In this document: one piece after another, positions 16,669-25,431 of the stretch
Layout of the letters: the number at the start of each line of letters is the position of its first letter
How positions within the stretch are numbered: the first letter of the stretch is position 1
Origin: DASUZB01 sp036377075
Lineage (GTDB): Bacteria; Actinomycetota; CALGFH01
Direction: 5' to 3'
Length of the DNA stretch: 29,046 bases
NCBI GenBank assembly: GCA_036377075.1
Contig: DASUZB010000144.1
Coordinates: 1-29,046 of the forward strand
Made by a program: the position numbers and the translations under genes
Notes under the pieces: generated by a model
Told to the model about the DNA's origin: nothing
Databases searched by the model: none
What the model saw: only the letters and a program-made list of their open reading frames with translations

Positions 16669-17588
16669 GCGGGCTGCCCGACCTCGACGCCGCGCCCGGG
16701 GGTGCTCGGCTGCAGCGCGCGAGCGCCGGCGACCTGGTCGCCGCGGTGACCGCCCAGCTGTACGCGGCCGGCTGCGTCTCGGCCCCGGCCGAGGCGCGCT
16801 GGCTGCTCGAGGAGGCCCTCGAGCTGGCGCCGGGGGAGCTGGCCGGGCGCCGCGGCGAGCCCGTGCCCGGGGCTCGCGCGCTGCAGCCAAGCACCGCCGC
16901 CCGTGCCCGCCTCGCCGCCATGACCGCCAGGCGGGCCGCCGGTGAGCCGCTGCAGTACGTGGTCGGCTGGGCGCCGTTCGGACCGCTGCGGCTCGCCGTC
17001 GGGCCTGGCGTGTTCGTGCCGCGGCCGGAGACCGAGGGCCTCGCCGACCTGGCGGCGAGACGGTTGCGCGCCCACCCCGAGCCCAGGCTCGCGGTCGACC
17101 TGTGCAGCGGCTGCGGGGCGATCGCCTGCTTCGTGGCCGACGCCGTGCCCGGCGCGCGCGTGCTCGCCACCGAGCTGGACCCGGGGGCGCTCGCCTGGGG
17201 GCGGCGCAACGCCGAGCGCCACGGGGTCGAGCTGCTGGCCGGCGACCTCGACGACCCGCTGCCGCCTGAGCTCGCCGGCAGGGTGCAGGTGCTCACCGCC
17301 AACGTCCCCTACGTGCCCAGCGACCAGATCGAGCTGCTCCCGCACGACGTCCGCGACCACGAGCCCCGGCTCGCCCTCGACGGTGGTCCGGACGGCCTCG
17401 ACGTGCTGCGCCGCGTGGCCGCGCTGGCGCCGCGCTGGCTCGCCCCCGGCGGCGTGCTGCTCAGCGAGATCGCCGAGGACCAGGGGGCCGCCGCCACCCG
17501 GGCGCTGGCCGACGCCGGGCTCGGCGGGGTGCGCCTGCACCACGACCTGGCCGGCCGCCACCGCGTCGTCGAGGGGGTGCGACCGTGA
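16665..17588 (+). CDS. prmC: PrmC-like protein-glutamine N5-methyltransferase with altered catalytic motif
   Basis: This 307-residue SAM-dependent methyltransferase most likely methylates the GGQ glutamine of release factors, judged from its four-base overlap with prfA. An N-terminal helical domain (to about residue 105) ends in GEPLQYVVGWAPFG, and VFVPRPETEGLADLA is a PrmC hallmark. The SAM-binding loop is DLCSGCGAIA (145-154) instead of the usual DLGTGSGAIA. The catalytic NPPY is NVPY here (213-216, ANVPYVPS). Those two changes resemble a PrmC-related subfamily of unassigned substrate, while the RPETE block is that of true PrmC. I favour genuine PrmC function because no other prmC lies next to prfA, but the symbol is tentative. 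It overlaps tsaC by four bases (GTGA). Confidence 0.8.
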
Positions 17589-18289
17589 CCGAGGAGGAGC
17601 GCGGCGCCTCCGTGGAGGACCACGGCCTGGCCGGCAACCCGCGGGTGGTCCAGGTGAGCAAGGACGAGGCCCTCTGGGACGGGCTGCTCGAGGTCGGCAG
17701 CGAGGTGGTCGCGCGCGGCGGCGTGATCGTGCTGCCGACCGACACCGTCTACGGCGTCGGCTGCGACCCCTTCAACGGCTCCGCGGTCGACGCCCTGTTC
17801 GCCGCGAAGCGGCGCGGCCGCGAGCTGCCGCTGCCGGTGCTGGTGCACGGCTGGCGCCAGGCCATCGGCCTGGTCGACGACTTCACCGAGCAGGCCAAGA
17901 CGCTGGTGGCCGCCTGGTGGCCCGGCCCGCTCACGGTCGTGCTTCGCGAGGCGCCCGGGATCGGCTGGGACCTCGGCGACTCGCGGGGCACGGTGGCGGT
18001 GCGCATGCCCAAGCAGACCTTCGCCCTGGCGCTCATCCGCCGCACCGGGCCGCTCGCGGTGACCAGCGCCAACCGCTCCGGCGAGCCCACCGAGCCCACC
18101 GTCGCCGGCATCGCCGAGCAGCTCGGCGACGACGTCGACGTGTACTTCGACGCCGGCCCGGCCCCCGCCGGCCCGCCCTCCACGATCGTCGACCTGACCG
18201 GCCCGCGGCCGCGCGTGTTGCGCGTGGGCGCGATCCCGGCCGAGGAGATCGAGCGCACGCTCGGGGAGCCGCTGGACGATGGCGCGTGA
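17585..18289 (+). CDS. tsaC: L-threonylcarbamoyladenylate synthase (TsaC/Sua5/YrdC family)
   Basis: This 234-residue protein makes threonylcarbamoyl-AMP from threonine, bicarbonate and ATP, the first step of the t6A modification at position 37 of ANN-decoding tRNAs. YrdC-fold motifs are visible in order: GGVIVLPTDTVYGVGCDP, ALFAAKRRGRELPLPVLV, WWPGPLTVVL, TVAVRMP and LAVTSANRSGEPTEPT, ending with PSTIVDLTGPRPRVLRVG. It lacks the extra C-terminal Sua5 domain, so it is the short TsaC-type form. An N-terminal extension of about 20 residues precedes the fold. GTG at 17585 overlaps the upstream stop. Its product uses threonine, which is made by enzymes encoded elsewhere in the window, although the genes are not contiguous. 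It overlaps the next gene by 11 bases. Confidence 0.93.
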   Translation: MTEEERGASVEDHGLAGNPRVVQVSKDEALWDGLLEVGSEVVARGGVIVLPTDTVYGVGCDPFNGSAVDALFAAKRRGRELPLPVLVHGWRQAIGLVDDFTEQAKTLVAAWWPGPLTVVLREAPGIGWDLGDSRGTVAVRMPKQTFALALIRRTGPLAVTSANRSGEPTEPTVAGIAEQLGDDVDVYFDAGPAPAGPPSTIVDLTGPRPRVLRVGAIPAEEIERTLGEPLDDGA

Positions 18290-18866
18290 GCCGAGCTGGC
18301 TGGGCGGCGGCGGGGACGACGCCGACTTCACCGTGCTGTTCGTCTGCACCGGCAACATCTGCCGCTCGCCCACGGCGGAGGCGTTCGCAAGGCGCGAGCT
18401 CGGCAACCTCGCCGACGACGGCGGGCTGCGCTTCGGCTCGGCGGGCAGCCACGCCCTGAACGGCAACCCGGCCACCGAGGGAGCGGTCGCCGCCGCCGCG
18501 GCCCGCGGCGGCGACCTGACCCGCCACCGCGCCCGCGAGCTGGACCGCCGCCTGGTGCGCGAGGCCGACCTGATCCTCGTCATGGCCGCCGAGCACCTGC
18601 CGTACGTGCTCGCCTTCGACCGCTCGGCGGCGGACCGCGCCTTCGTCCTCGGCGCCTTCGCCCGCGTGCTCGCCGACCTGCCCAGCCAGGCGCGCTCGCC
18701 CGAGCAGCTGGTGGCGATGGCGCTCGCGGAGGGCGCCGCGCGGGACCGCGTCGACGACGACGTCGAGGACCCCATCGGCGGCACGCCAGAGGCCTACGGG
18801 GCCGTCGCCGAGCACATCGACGAGCTGGTGCCCCCGGTGGTCGCCGCGCTCGCCAAGCTGGCGTGA
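18279..18866 (+). CDS. Low-molecular-weight protein tyrosine phosphatase family
   Basis: This 195-residue protein has the low-molecular-weight phosphatase P-loop VCTGNICRSPTAEA near the N-terminus, a CX5R signature with Cys23 as nucleophile and Arg29. The late acidic motif VEDPIGG supplies the Asp general acid (DP). Residue 27 inside the loop is Ile, as in tyrosine phosphatases; the arginine phosphatase YwlE has Thr at that place. The protein is longer than the usual 150-160 residues because of a Gly/Asp-rich N-terminal stretch and an insertion before the DP motif (ARVLADLPSQARSPEQLVAM). Overlap with tsaC recalls the ywlC-ywlE pairing in Bacillus. Linkage to the following glycan-lipid transferase could suggest a role in envelope polysaccharide control, as for Wzb, but that is inference. 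Confidence 0.88.
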   Translation: MAREPSWLGGGGDDADFTVLFVCTGNICRSPTAEAFARRELGNLADDGGLRFGSAGSHALNGNPATEGAVAAAAARGGDLTRHRARELDRRLVREADLILVMAAEHLPYVLAFDRSAADRAFVLGAFARVLADLPSQARSPEQLVAMALAEGAARDRVDDDVEDPIGGTPEAYGAVAEHIDELVPPVVAALAKLA

Positions 18867-18867
18867 G

Positions 18868-18876
18868 TGATAGCCT
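18868..18876 (+). promoter_or_regulatory. Possible extended -10 promoter before the wecA-like gene
   Basis: TGATAGCCT has an extended -10 TGn followed by TAGCCT (18871-18876). No good -35 is seen. The transcript start would be near 18883, about 85 bases before the wecA-like start and 28 before a tiny ORF. Confidence 0.33.
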
Positions 18877-18910
18877 CGGCGGCGTCTTCGCAGGTGACGA
18901 AAGGGAGCGG

Positions 18911-18949
18911 ATGACCTTCTTCCCGGCGTCCACGCCAGGGCGCGGGTAG
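18911..18949 (+). CDS. Possible 12-residue leader ORF upstream of the wecA-like gene
   Basis: ATG at 18911 is preceded by AAAGGGAG (18900-18907) and opens a 12-codon frame ending at TAG 18947-18949. The peptide reads MTFFPASTPGRG. Its ribosome-binding site is better than that of the downstream wecA-like GTG at 18967, and the two are in different frames, 17 bases apart. It may be a translated leader controlling the next gene, or chance. Confidence 0.25.
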   Translation: MTFFPASTPGRG

Positions 18950-18966
18950 CTGGCAGGGCGGGCGGC

Positions 18967-20103
18967 GTGCGCGACATCCGGTCCTACCTGCTGGTGGCGG
19001 CCGTGGCGGCGATCGTCGCCTACCTCGCCACCCCGGTGATCCGCTACGTCGCGCTGAAGCTCGACGCGGTTGACCGCCCCGGCGGCCGCAAGGTCCACGC
19101 CATCCCCACCCCGACCCTCGGCGGCGTGGCGATGTTCTTCGGCTTCCTCGCCGGGCTCGCGCTCGCCTCGCGCCTGCCCGCCTTCCAGCCCCTGTTCCTC
19201 GCCTCCAGCCTGCCGGGCTACGGGCCGCTGGTGCTGGTCTCCGAGGTGCTCGGGATGGCGATCGGCGCGGCGCTGATGGTGGTCATCGGCATGGTCGACG
19301 ACACCATGGGGCTGACCGCCCCGGCCAAGCTCGCCGCGCAGATCTTCGTCGCCAGCGTGATGACCTTCACCGGGGTGCGGGTCTTCTACTTCTGGGTCCC
19401 CGGCCTGGACACCCTCAGCCTCCCGCCGGACCTCGGCATGATCGTCACCGTCGCGCTGGTGATCGTCACCGTGAACGCGGTCAACCTGGTCGACGGGCTC
19501 GACGGGCTGGCCGCGGGGCTGGTCGGCATCGGCGCGCTGGCCTTCTTCATCTACAGCTACCGCATGGGCGCCACCGGCGTGATCAGCGACTCGTCGGCGG
19601 CCCCGCTGATCAGCGCGCTGCTGTTCGGCATCTGCGCCGGCTTCCTGCCGCACAACTTCAACCCGGCCCGCATCTTCATGGGCGACACCGGCTCGATGCT
19701 GCTCGGCACCCTGCTGGCCGGCGCGACCGTCACCGGCGTCGGCCGCAGCGGCCAGCCACAGGCCGGCGACCAGTTCGCCATCCTGATCCCGGTGGCGATC
19801 CCGATGCTGGTGCTCGCCCTGCCGTTCCTCGACACCCTGATGGCGGTGGGGCGCCGCGTGCGCGCCGGGCAGGGGGTCATGACCGCCGACAAGAACCACC
19901 TGCACCACCGCCTGCTGGAGATCGGCCACTCGCACCGCCGGGCCGTGCTGGTCCTGTACGTCTGGGGTGCCCTGCTGGCCTTCTCGGCGGTCGCCCTGTC
20001 GTTCACCGGCCCGACCCGGGTCCTGCCCTACTTCCTGGTGGTGCTCGGCTGCGGCGTCGTCGCCCTGCTCGGCCCGCGCCGCCGCGAGCGCGAGCGAGGG
20101 TGA
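18967..20103 (+). CDS. Undecaprenyl-phosphate N-acetylglucosaminyl/sugar-1-phosphate transferase (WecA/TagO family)
   Basis: This 378-residue polytopic membrane enzyme transfers a sugar-1-phosphate, in this subfamily usually GlcNAc-1-P, from a UDP-sugar to a polyprenyl phosphate to start a cell-wall glycan. Motifs in order: VDRPGGRKVHAIPTPTLGG near the N-terminus, GMVDDTMGL (Mg2+-binding aspartates), NAVNLVDGLDGLAAG, FMGDTGSMLLG, and the cytosolic DKNHLHHRLLEIGHS, the HIHH-like signature of the WecA/TagO/WbpL group rather than MraY. About ten or eleven hydrophobic segments are visible. GTG at 18967 is the start that gives the standard N-terminus; its ribosome-binding site is weak. In actinobacteria such enzymes (WecA/Rfe) prime arabinogalactan or other wall polymers. 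Position just upstream of the atp operon recurs in actinobacteria; a predicted separate promoter lies at 20126. Confidence 0.92.
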   Translation: MRDIRSYLLVAAVAAIVAYLATPVIRYVALKLDAVDRPGGRKVHAIPTPTLGGVAMFFGFLAGLALASRLPAFQPLFLASSLPGYGPLVLVSEVLGMAIGAALMVVIGMVDDTMGLTAPAKLAAQIFVASVMTFTGVRVFYFWVPGLDTLSLPPDLGMIVTVALVIVTVNAVNLVDGLDGLAAGLVGIGALAFFIYSYRMGATGVISDSSAAPLISALLFGICAGFLPHNFNPARIFMGDTGSMLLGTLLAGATVTGVGRSGQPQAGDQFAILIPVAIPMLVLALPFLDTLMAVGRRVRAGQGVMTADKNHLHHRLLEIGHSHRRAVLVLYVWGALLAFSAVALSFTGPTRVLPYFLVVLGCGVVALLGPRRRERERG

Positions 20104-20125
20104 TCAGCGGGGCTGTGGGCCCGGC

Positions 20126-20156
20126 TTGGCGGGGTGGCCGACCGCACTGGTAGGTT
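20126..20156 (+). promoter_or_regulatory. Possible promoter of the atp operon
   Basis: TTGGCG (20126-20131) and TAGGTT (20151-20156) are separated by 19 bases. The -10 is identical to the one proposed before hom. A start near 20163 would give a leader of about 120 bases before atpI. The rest of the 182-base gap shows nothing clear. Confidence 0.4.
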
Positions 20157-20285
20157 TGACGTCCGCGCGGACGCCGCGCGCCCCCCACCACCTCCTGGCG
20201 GGCAGGGCGCCGCGGCCCGGACCCGCCGCAGGCGGCCGGCGCGCCAGGCCCCAGGACGTCGACCGAGCCCGAGGTGGAACGCGCG

Positions 20286-20690
20286 ATGACCGAGGTACGG
20301 ATCGTCCGCGGGGCGGTCCTCGCCACCGCCCTGGTCGCCCCCGTGGCGCTGGCCGTCGGCTGGTTCGCGACCGGCGGCAAGGGCGCGCTCGGCGTCGCCA
20401 TCGGCCTCGCCCTCGCGGCCGCCTTCTTCTCCGTCACGGTGGTGGCCGTCGGCACCGCCGGGCGCATCGCGCCCGACCTGATGCTCCCCGTCGCCCTGAT
20501 CGTCTTCGCCCTCAAGATGATGGTCGTCGGGCTGCTGCTGTACCTGCTCAGGGACGTGACCGCCTTCGACCACGCCGCCTTCGCGCTGGCCGTGGTGCTC
20601 GGCGCCGGCACCTACCTGGCCGCCGAGATGCGGCTGGCGCTGCGCTCCCGCGTCCCCGACGTGGACATGAAGGACGGCGAGGCGCCGTGA
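20286..20690 (+). CDS. atpI: AtpI-like membrane protein at the head of the atp operon
   Basis: This 134-residue protein has four hydrophobic segments (AVLATALVAPVALAVGWFA, GVAIGLALAAAFFSVTVVAVG, LMLPVALIVFALKMMVVGLLL, AAFALAVVLGAGTYLAAEM) and a short charged tail. The layout, size and position two genes before atpB match the poorly conserved AtpI of actinobacterial ATP synthase operons, an accessory factor linked in other bacteria to assembly of the c-ring. The assignment rests on topology and context; I see no diagnostic motif. ATG at 20286 is chosen because GAGGTGG (20271-20277) is 8 bases upstream; a GTG at 20274 lies inside that site. Two tandem palindromic repeats follow the stop. Confidence 0.6.
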   Translation: MTEVRIVRGAVLATALVAPVALAVGWFATGGKGALGVAIGLALAAAFFSVTVVAVGTAGRIAPDLMLPVALIVFALKMMVVGLLLYLLRDVTAFDHAAFALAVVLGAGTYLAAEMRLALRSRVPDVDMKDGEAP

Positions 20691-20698
20691 GCGCCGGG

Positions 20699-20865
20699 GG
20701 GTCCGGGGGGCTCAAGAGCGAGGCCCGCGCCCAGGTGGCGGGTGGCCACGCACAGCCGAGCGGTAGCCCCCCGGTGAACCAAGGGTCCGGGGGGCTCGAG
20801 AGCGAAGCCCGCGCCCAGGTGGCGGGTGGCCACGCAGAGCCGAGCGTCAGCCCCCCGGTGAACAA
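20699..20865. repeat. Tandem 84-base palindromic repeat, two copies
   Basis: Unit 1 (20699-20782) and unit 2 (20783-20865) are about 93% identical, differing at five substituted positions and one missing base. In each unit CCGGGGGGCT and AGCCCCCCGG (20703-20712 with 20765-20774; 20787-20796 with 20849-20858) form a perfect 10-bp outer stem around a 52-base loop. Inside, CCCGC can pair with GCGGG. The units lie between atpI and atpZ. Both strands are free of stop codons in several frames across the repeat, which reflects composition and the multiple-of-three period. Confidence 0.85.
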
Positions 20866-20886
20866 GGCGCCGGACGGGACGGAGGT

Positions 20887-20894
20887 GATACATT
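20887..20894 (+). promoter_or_regulatory. Extended -10-like element or displaced ribosome-binding site before atpZ
   Basis: TGATACATT (20886-20894) reads as an extended -10 (TGn plus TACATT) ending 9 bases before the atpZ ATG, which would give a leaderless transcript. The overlapping GGAGGTGAT (20881-20889) is a full anti-16S match but is 18 bases from the ATG if measured from GGAGG. The two readings compete. Confidence 0.35.
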
Positions 20895-20903
20895 CGCCCG
20901 CCC

Positions 20904-21119
20904 ATGGCTGGACGCGGAGGCGGAGGCGGGCGGCGCGGCGGCGGCGCCGACGTCGTCTGGTCGATCATCGGCACCTTCGTGGCCGGCGTGCTGGCCTGGG
21001 GGCTGATCGGCTGGGCGCTGGACCGCTGGCTGGGCACCAAGTTCCTGGTCGCGATCGGCATCATGGTCGGTGCCGCCGGGGCCTTCTACCTGATCATCAA
21101 GCGCTACGGCAGCGGCTGA
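20904..21119 (+). CDS. atpZ: AtpZ/AtpI-family small membrane protein
   Basis: This 71-residue protein has a Gly/Arg-rich N-terminus (AGRGGGGGRRGGG) and two hydrophobic helices, VVWSIIGTFVAGVLAWGLIGWAL and FLVAIGIMVGAAGAFYLIIKRYG, joined by DRWLGTK. This is the two-helix layout of the AtpZ/ATPase_gene1 family, encoded with F-type ATP synthases and proposed to help Mg2+/Ca2+ handling or c-ring assembly. The ATG at 20904 is favoured, but an in-frame ATT at 20892 lies 6 bases after GGAGG, so an unusual start adding four residues is possible. The gap to atpB is 42 bases. Confidence 0.72.
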   Translation: MAGRGGGGGRRGGGADVVWSIIGTFVAGVLAWGLIGWALDRWLGTKFLVAIGIMVGAAGAFYLIIKRYGSG

Positions 21120-21161
21120 GCCCGCGCCGCCGCGGACCGTCGAAGATGGTGAGCCGCTGAG

Positions 21162-21962
21162 ATGACGCCGTTGACCCTGGTCGTCGCGCGGGAGGGCTTC
21201 AAGCCTCCCGGCATCGACGACTTCGACTGGCCCAACCTGGTCGACCTCAAGCTGTTCGGCATCGACCTGGGCATCAACCGTGTGGTGCTGCAGATGTTCC
21301 TGGTCACGGGCCTGGTCATCCTGCTGATGTGGCTCGGCTTCCGGCGCGCCTCGCTGGTCCCCCGCGGCCTGCAGAACGTGATGGAGTCGCTGGTCGACTT
21401 CGTCCGCGACCAGATCGTCCTCGAGACGATCGGCCGCGAGGGGCTGCGCTTCGTGCCCTACCTGACCACCCTGTTCCTGTTCGTCTTCCTCGCCAACATC
21501 GGCGGCATCATTCCCCTGGTCAACTTCCCGACCACCGGGCGCATGGCCCTCCCGGCCGTGATGGCCCTGACCAGCACCGTGCTGTTCATCGCGGTGGGCA
21601 TGCGGGAGCAGGGCGGCCTGCACTACCTGCGCAACTCGCTCTTCCCACCGGAGGCGCCGGCGGCCCTCTACATCCTGCTCACCCCGATCGAGCTGGTCTC
21701 GACCTTCGTCATCCGGCCGGTCACCCTGGCGGTCCGGCTGCTCGCCAACATGATCGCCGGCCACCTGATCCTCGCGGTCTTCTTCGCCGGCACCGCCTAC
21801 CTGCTCGGCTCGCGCAACGTGACCGTGGTGTTCGGCGTCGGCGCGTTCCTGTTCGCGGTCGCCCTGGTCGCCTTCGAGCTGTTCGTGGCGGCGCTGCAGG
21901 CGTACGTGTTCACCATCCTGTCCGCCGTCTACATCGCCGGAGCCCTCGAGCCGGAGCACTGA
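21162..21962 (+). CDS. atpB: ATP synthase Fo subunit a
   Basis: This 266-residue integral membrane protein forms the proton half-channels of the ATP synthase beside the c-ring. The essential arginine is Arg192 in TLAVRLLANMIAGHLIL. Other conserved segments include FLFVFLANIGGIIPL, TPIELVSTFVIRPV and FELFVAALQAYVFTILSAVYI. Five to six hydrophobic helices are visible, and the length is normal for actinobacteria. The start ATG at 21162 follows a weak GATGGTGAG. A 109-base gap with two hairpins separates it from atpE. Confidence 0.96.
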   Translation: MTPLTLVVAREGFKPPGIDDFDWPNLVDLKLFGIDLGINRVVLQMFLVTGLVILLMWLGFRRASLVPRGLQNVMESLVDFVRDQIVLETIGREGLRFVPYLTTLFLFVFLANIGGIIPLVNFPTTGRMALPAVMALTSTVLFIAVGMREQGGLHYLRNSLFPPEAPAALYILLTPIELVSTFVIRPVTLAVRLLANMIAGHLILAVFFAGTAYLLGSRNVTVVFGVGAFLFAVALVAFELFVAALQAYVFTILSAVYIAGALEPEH

Positions 21963-21972
21963 AATCGACCGT

Positions 21973-21994
21973 CCAGCGCTCCCAGCAACGCTGG
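21973..21994 (+). other. First hairpin in the atpB-atpE gap
   Basis: CCAGCG (21973-21978) and CGCTGG (21989-21994) form a 6-bp stem with a 10-base loop, 10 bases after the atpB stop. Together with the next hairpin it could block 3' exonuclease or cause partial termination. Confidence 0.45.
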
Positions 21995-22025
21995 CAGGGT
22001 GCCCGGTATAGTCCCTGGCACCCTG
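21995..22025 (+). other. Second hairpin in the atpB-atpE gap, with a -10-like loop
   Basis: CAGGGTGCC (21995-22003) and GGCACCCTG (22017-22025) form a perfect 9-bp stem with a 13-base loop. The loop contains TATAGT (22007-22012), a good -10-like hexamer, but AGCAAC at the -35 distance is a poor match. The hairpin starts directly after the first one. It may shape the atpE transcript level. Confidence 0.6.
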
Positions 22026-22071
22026 GGGACCCCGTCTCGAGCGAGAGCAGAAGCAAAGGAGCGCAGCGCAC

Positions 22072-22323
22072 GTGAGCGTGAACCTGGTCAACAACGTCCT
22101 TGCCGCCAAGGACACGCTGAGCGGCAGCATGTCGATCGTCGGGTACGGCCTGGGCACCATCGGCCCCGGCATCGGCATCGGCTTCCTGGTCGGCAAGACG
22201 GTGGAGGGCATCTCGCGGCAGCCCGAGGCGGCCGGGGCGGTGCGGCCGCTGATGTTCATCGGCCTCGCCCTGGTCGAGGCCCTGGCGCTGTTCGGCTTCG
22301 TGCTCGCCTTCGTCATCGCGTAG
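22072..22323 (+). CDS. atpE: ATP synthase Fo subunit c
   Basis: This 83-residue hairpin protein assembles into the proton-driven rotor ring. Helix 1 carries TIGPGIGIGFLVG, the polar loop is SRQPEAAG (Arg49-Gln50-Pro51), and helix 2 carries the ion-binding carboxylate Glu69 in GLALVEALALFGFVLAF. The residue after Glu69 is Ala rather than Ser or Thr, and the Gln typical of sodium-binding c subunits is missing from helix 1, so proton coupling is likely. GTG at 22072 is preceded by AAAGGAG (22055-22061). Its 10-base spacing to atpF indicates co-transcription. Confidence 0.96.
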   Translation: MSVNLVNNVLAAKDTLSGSMSIVGYGLGTIGPGIGIGFLVGKTVEGISRQPEAAGAVRPLMFIGLALVEALALFGFVLAFVIA

Positions 22324-22333
22324 AGGGGGACAG

Positions 22334-22930
22334 GTGCAGTTCGTCAACCTGGTCCTCGCCGCTGCGGAAGGGGAGTCGAAGAACCCGATCCTGCCCACCA
22401 CCGCCGAGCTGGTGTGGGGCGCGATCTGCTTCTTCGTGCTGCTGTTCGTGGTCATCAAGCTGGTGTGGCCGACGATCGACGAGACCTACCGCAACCGCAG
22501 CGCCAGCATCGAGGGCAAGCTGGAGACGGCCGAGCGGGAGCGGGCCGAGGCCAACCAGCTGCTCGACGAGTACCGCAGCAGGCTGGCGGCGGCCGAGGAG
22601 GAGACCCAGCGGATCATCGAGGAGGCCCGCGCGGCCGCCGAGCGGCTGCGCCGCGAGATCCGCGGCAAGGCCGAGGACGAGGCAAGCCGCGAGCTGGAGC
22701 GCGCCCGCCAGGCCATCCGCAACGAGCGCGACCAGGCAATGCGCGACCTGCGGCGCGAGGTCGGCTCCCTGGCGGTGGAGCTGGCCGCCCGGGTGGTCGA
22801 CAACTCCCTCGACCGCGAGCGCCAGCTGCGCCTCGTCGACCAGTTCATCGAGGAGCTCGGCGACCACGCCCAGGCCGGCGCGATGACCAGCCGCCCGGAG
22901 CGCTCCGGCGGTGGCGGTGGCGATGGCTGA
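22334..22930 (+). CDS. atpF: ATP synthase Fo subunit b
   Basis: This 198-residue protein is the peripheral stalk. A single membrane helix lies at about residues 27-47 (LVWGAICFFVLLFVVIKLVW). It is followed by a long, charged coiled coil (for example ETAERERAEANQLLDEYRSR, then AEEETQRIIEEARAAAERLR) and VGSLAVELAARVV, which contacts delta. The tail after about residue 180 is Gly/Ser-rich. GTG at 22334 follows GAGGGGG (22323-22329). It is a normal stand-alone b subunit, without the b-delta fusion known in mycobacteria. The end overlaps atpH by 8 bases. Confidence 0.95.
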   Translation: MQFVNLVLAAAEGESKNPILPTTAELVWGAICFFVLLFVVIKLVWPTIDETYRNRSASIEGKLETAERERAEANQLLDEYRSRLAAAEEETQRIIEEARAAAERLRREIRGKAEDEASRELERARQAIRNERDQAMRDLRREVGSLAVELAARVVDNSLDRERQLRLVDQFIEELGDHAQAGAMTSRPERSGGGGGDG

Positions 22931-23726
22931 GCAGGCGCTCAGCGGCCAGGCCCGACGGCTGTTCGAGGAGGCCGACGGCCGCGACGCGCTCGAGCGGGTC
23001 GCGGGCGAGCTGGCCGCGATCGCCAAGCTGCTCACCACCCAGGTGCGGCTGCGCAAGGCGCTCGCCGACCCCGACCTGCCGGCGGAGAACAAGAAGGCCC
23101 TGCTCGACGACATCGCAGGCGGCGCCCTCGACGCCGCCACGGTCGAGCTGCTGGCCACCGCGGCCGAGCACCGTCGCGTGCCGCCGCGGGAGTTCCCCGA
23201 GCTGGTGGCCGGGCTCGCCGCCGAGGCGGTCTTCACCGACGCCGAGGCCGACGGCGAGCTCGAGCGCCTCGAGGACGAGCTGTACCAGCTCGGCACGCTG
23301 GTCGACCGCGAGCCGGGCGTGCGCAGCGCCCTCACCGACCCCCGGCTGCCCGCCGACCACAAGCAGGCGCTGGTCGCCGACCTGCTGCGCGGCCACGCCG
23401 GCGAGCGCACCGCCGCCCTCGCCGACCTCTGGGTGGTCCTGCGCGACGGGCGCGAAATGGGCGAGACCGCTAGGGAGCTGGCCAAGCAGGCGGCACGGCG
23501 ACGGCAGCGGCTGGTGGCCGAGGTGCGCTCCGCCGTCGAGCTCGACGGCGGTCGCCAGCGCCGCCTCGCCGAGGTGCTCGCCCGGGTCACTGGCAGGCCG
23601 GTCGACCTGCAATGTACGGTCGATGCGTCGATCCTGGGCTCGGTGGTGGTCCGCATCGGCGACGAGGTCTTCGACGGCAGCGTGCGCAGCCGCCTCGCCA
23701 AGGTGCGCGAGCGGCTGGGCGCCTAG
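22923..23726 (+). CDS. atpH: ATP synthase F1 subunit delta
   Basis: This 267-residue protein links the b stalk to the top of the alpha3-beta3 head. The C-terminal part carries the family pattern VRSAVELDGGRQRRLAEVLA and ILGSVVVRIGDEVFDGSVRSRLAKVRERL. The protein is about 90 residues longer than the E. coli subunit, which is usual for actinobacteria: an N-terminal six-helix region appears to be preceded by or duplicated in a similar helical stretch (ADPDLPAENKKALLDDIAGG and TDPRLPADHKQALVADLLRG look alike). ATG at 22923 is preferred over GTGs at 22911 and 22917 because those lie in the Gly-rich end of atpF without a better ribosome-binding site. Confidence 0.93.
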   Translation: MAEQALSGQARRLFEEADGRDALERVAGELAAIAKLLTTQVRLRKALADPDLPAENKKALLDDIAGGALDAATVELLATAAEHRRVPPREFPELVAGLAAEAVFTDAEADGELERLEDELYQLGTLVDREPGVRSALTDPRLPADHKQALVADLLRGHAGERTAALADLWVVLRDGREMGETARELAKQAARRRQRLVAEVRSAVELDGGRQRRLAEVLARVTGRPVDLQCTVDASILGSVVVRIGDEVFDGSVRSRLAKVRERLGA

Positions 23727-23781
23727 AACCAAGGCGGCCGCGGTAGCGGTCCTGCGGAGCGAGACGAGAGGAAGCACGACC

Positions 23782-25428
<1,647 letters not shown>

Positions 25429-25431
25429 GCC

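Noticed and set aside
20699..20865. CRISPR-like array
   Set aside because: There are only two directly adjacent units of 84 bases without spacers, and no cas genes.
20687..21160. A protein made of two 28-residue repeats starting at the GTG that overlaps the atpI stop
   Set aside because: The repeat period is a multiple of three, so the frame stays open, but the frame then continues as an Arg-rich shadow of atpZ. The minus strand is equally open, so there is no coding preference.
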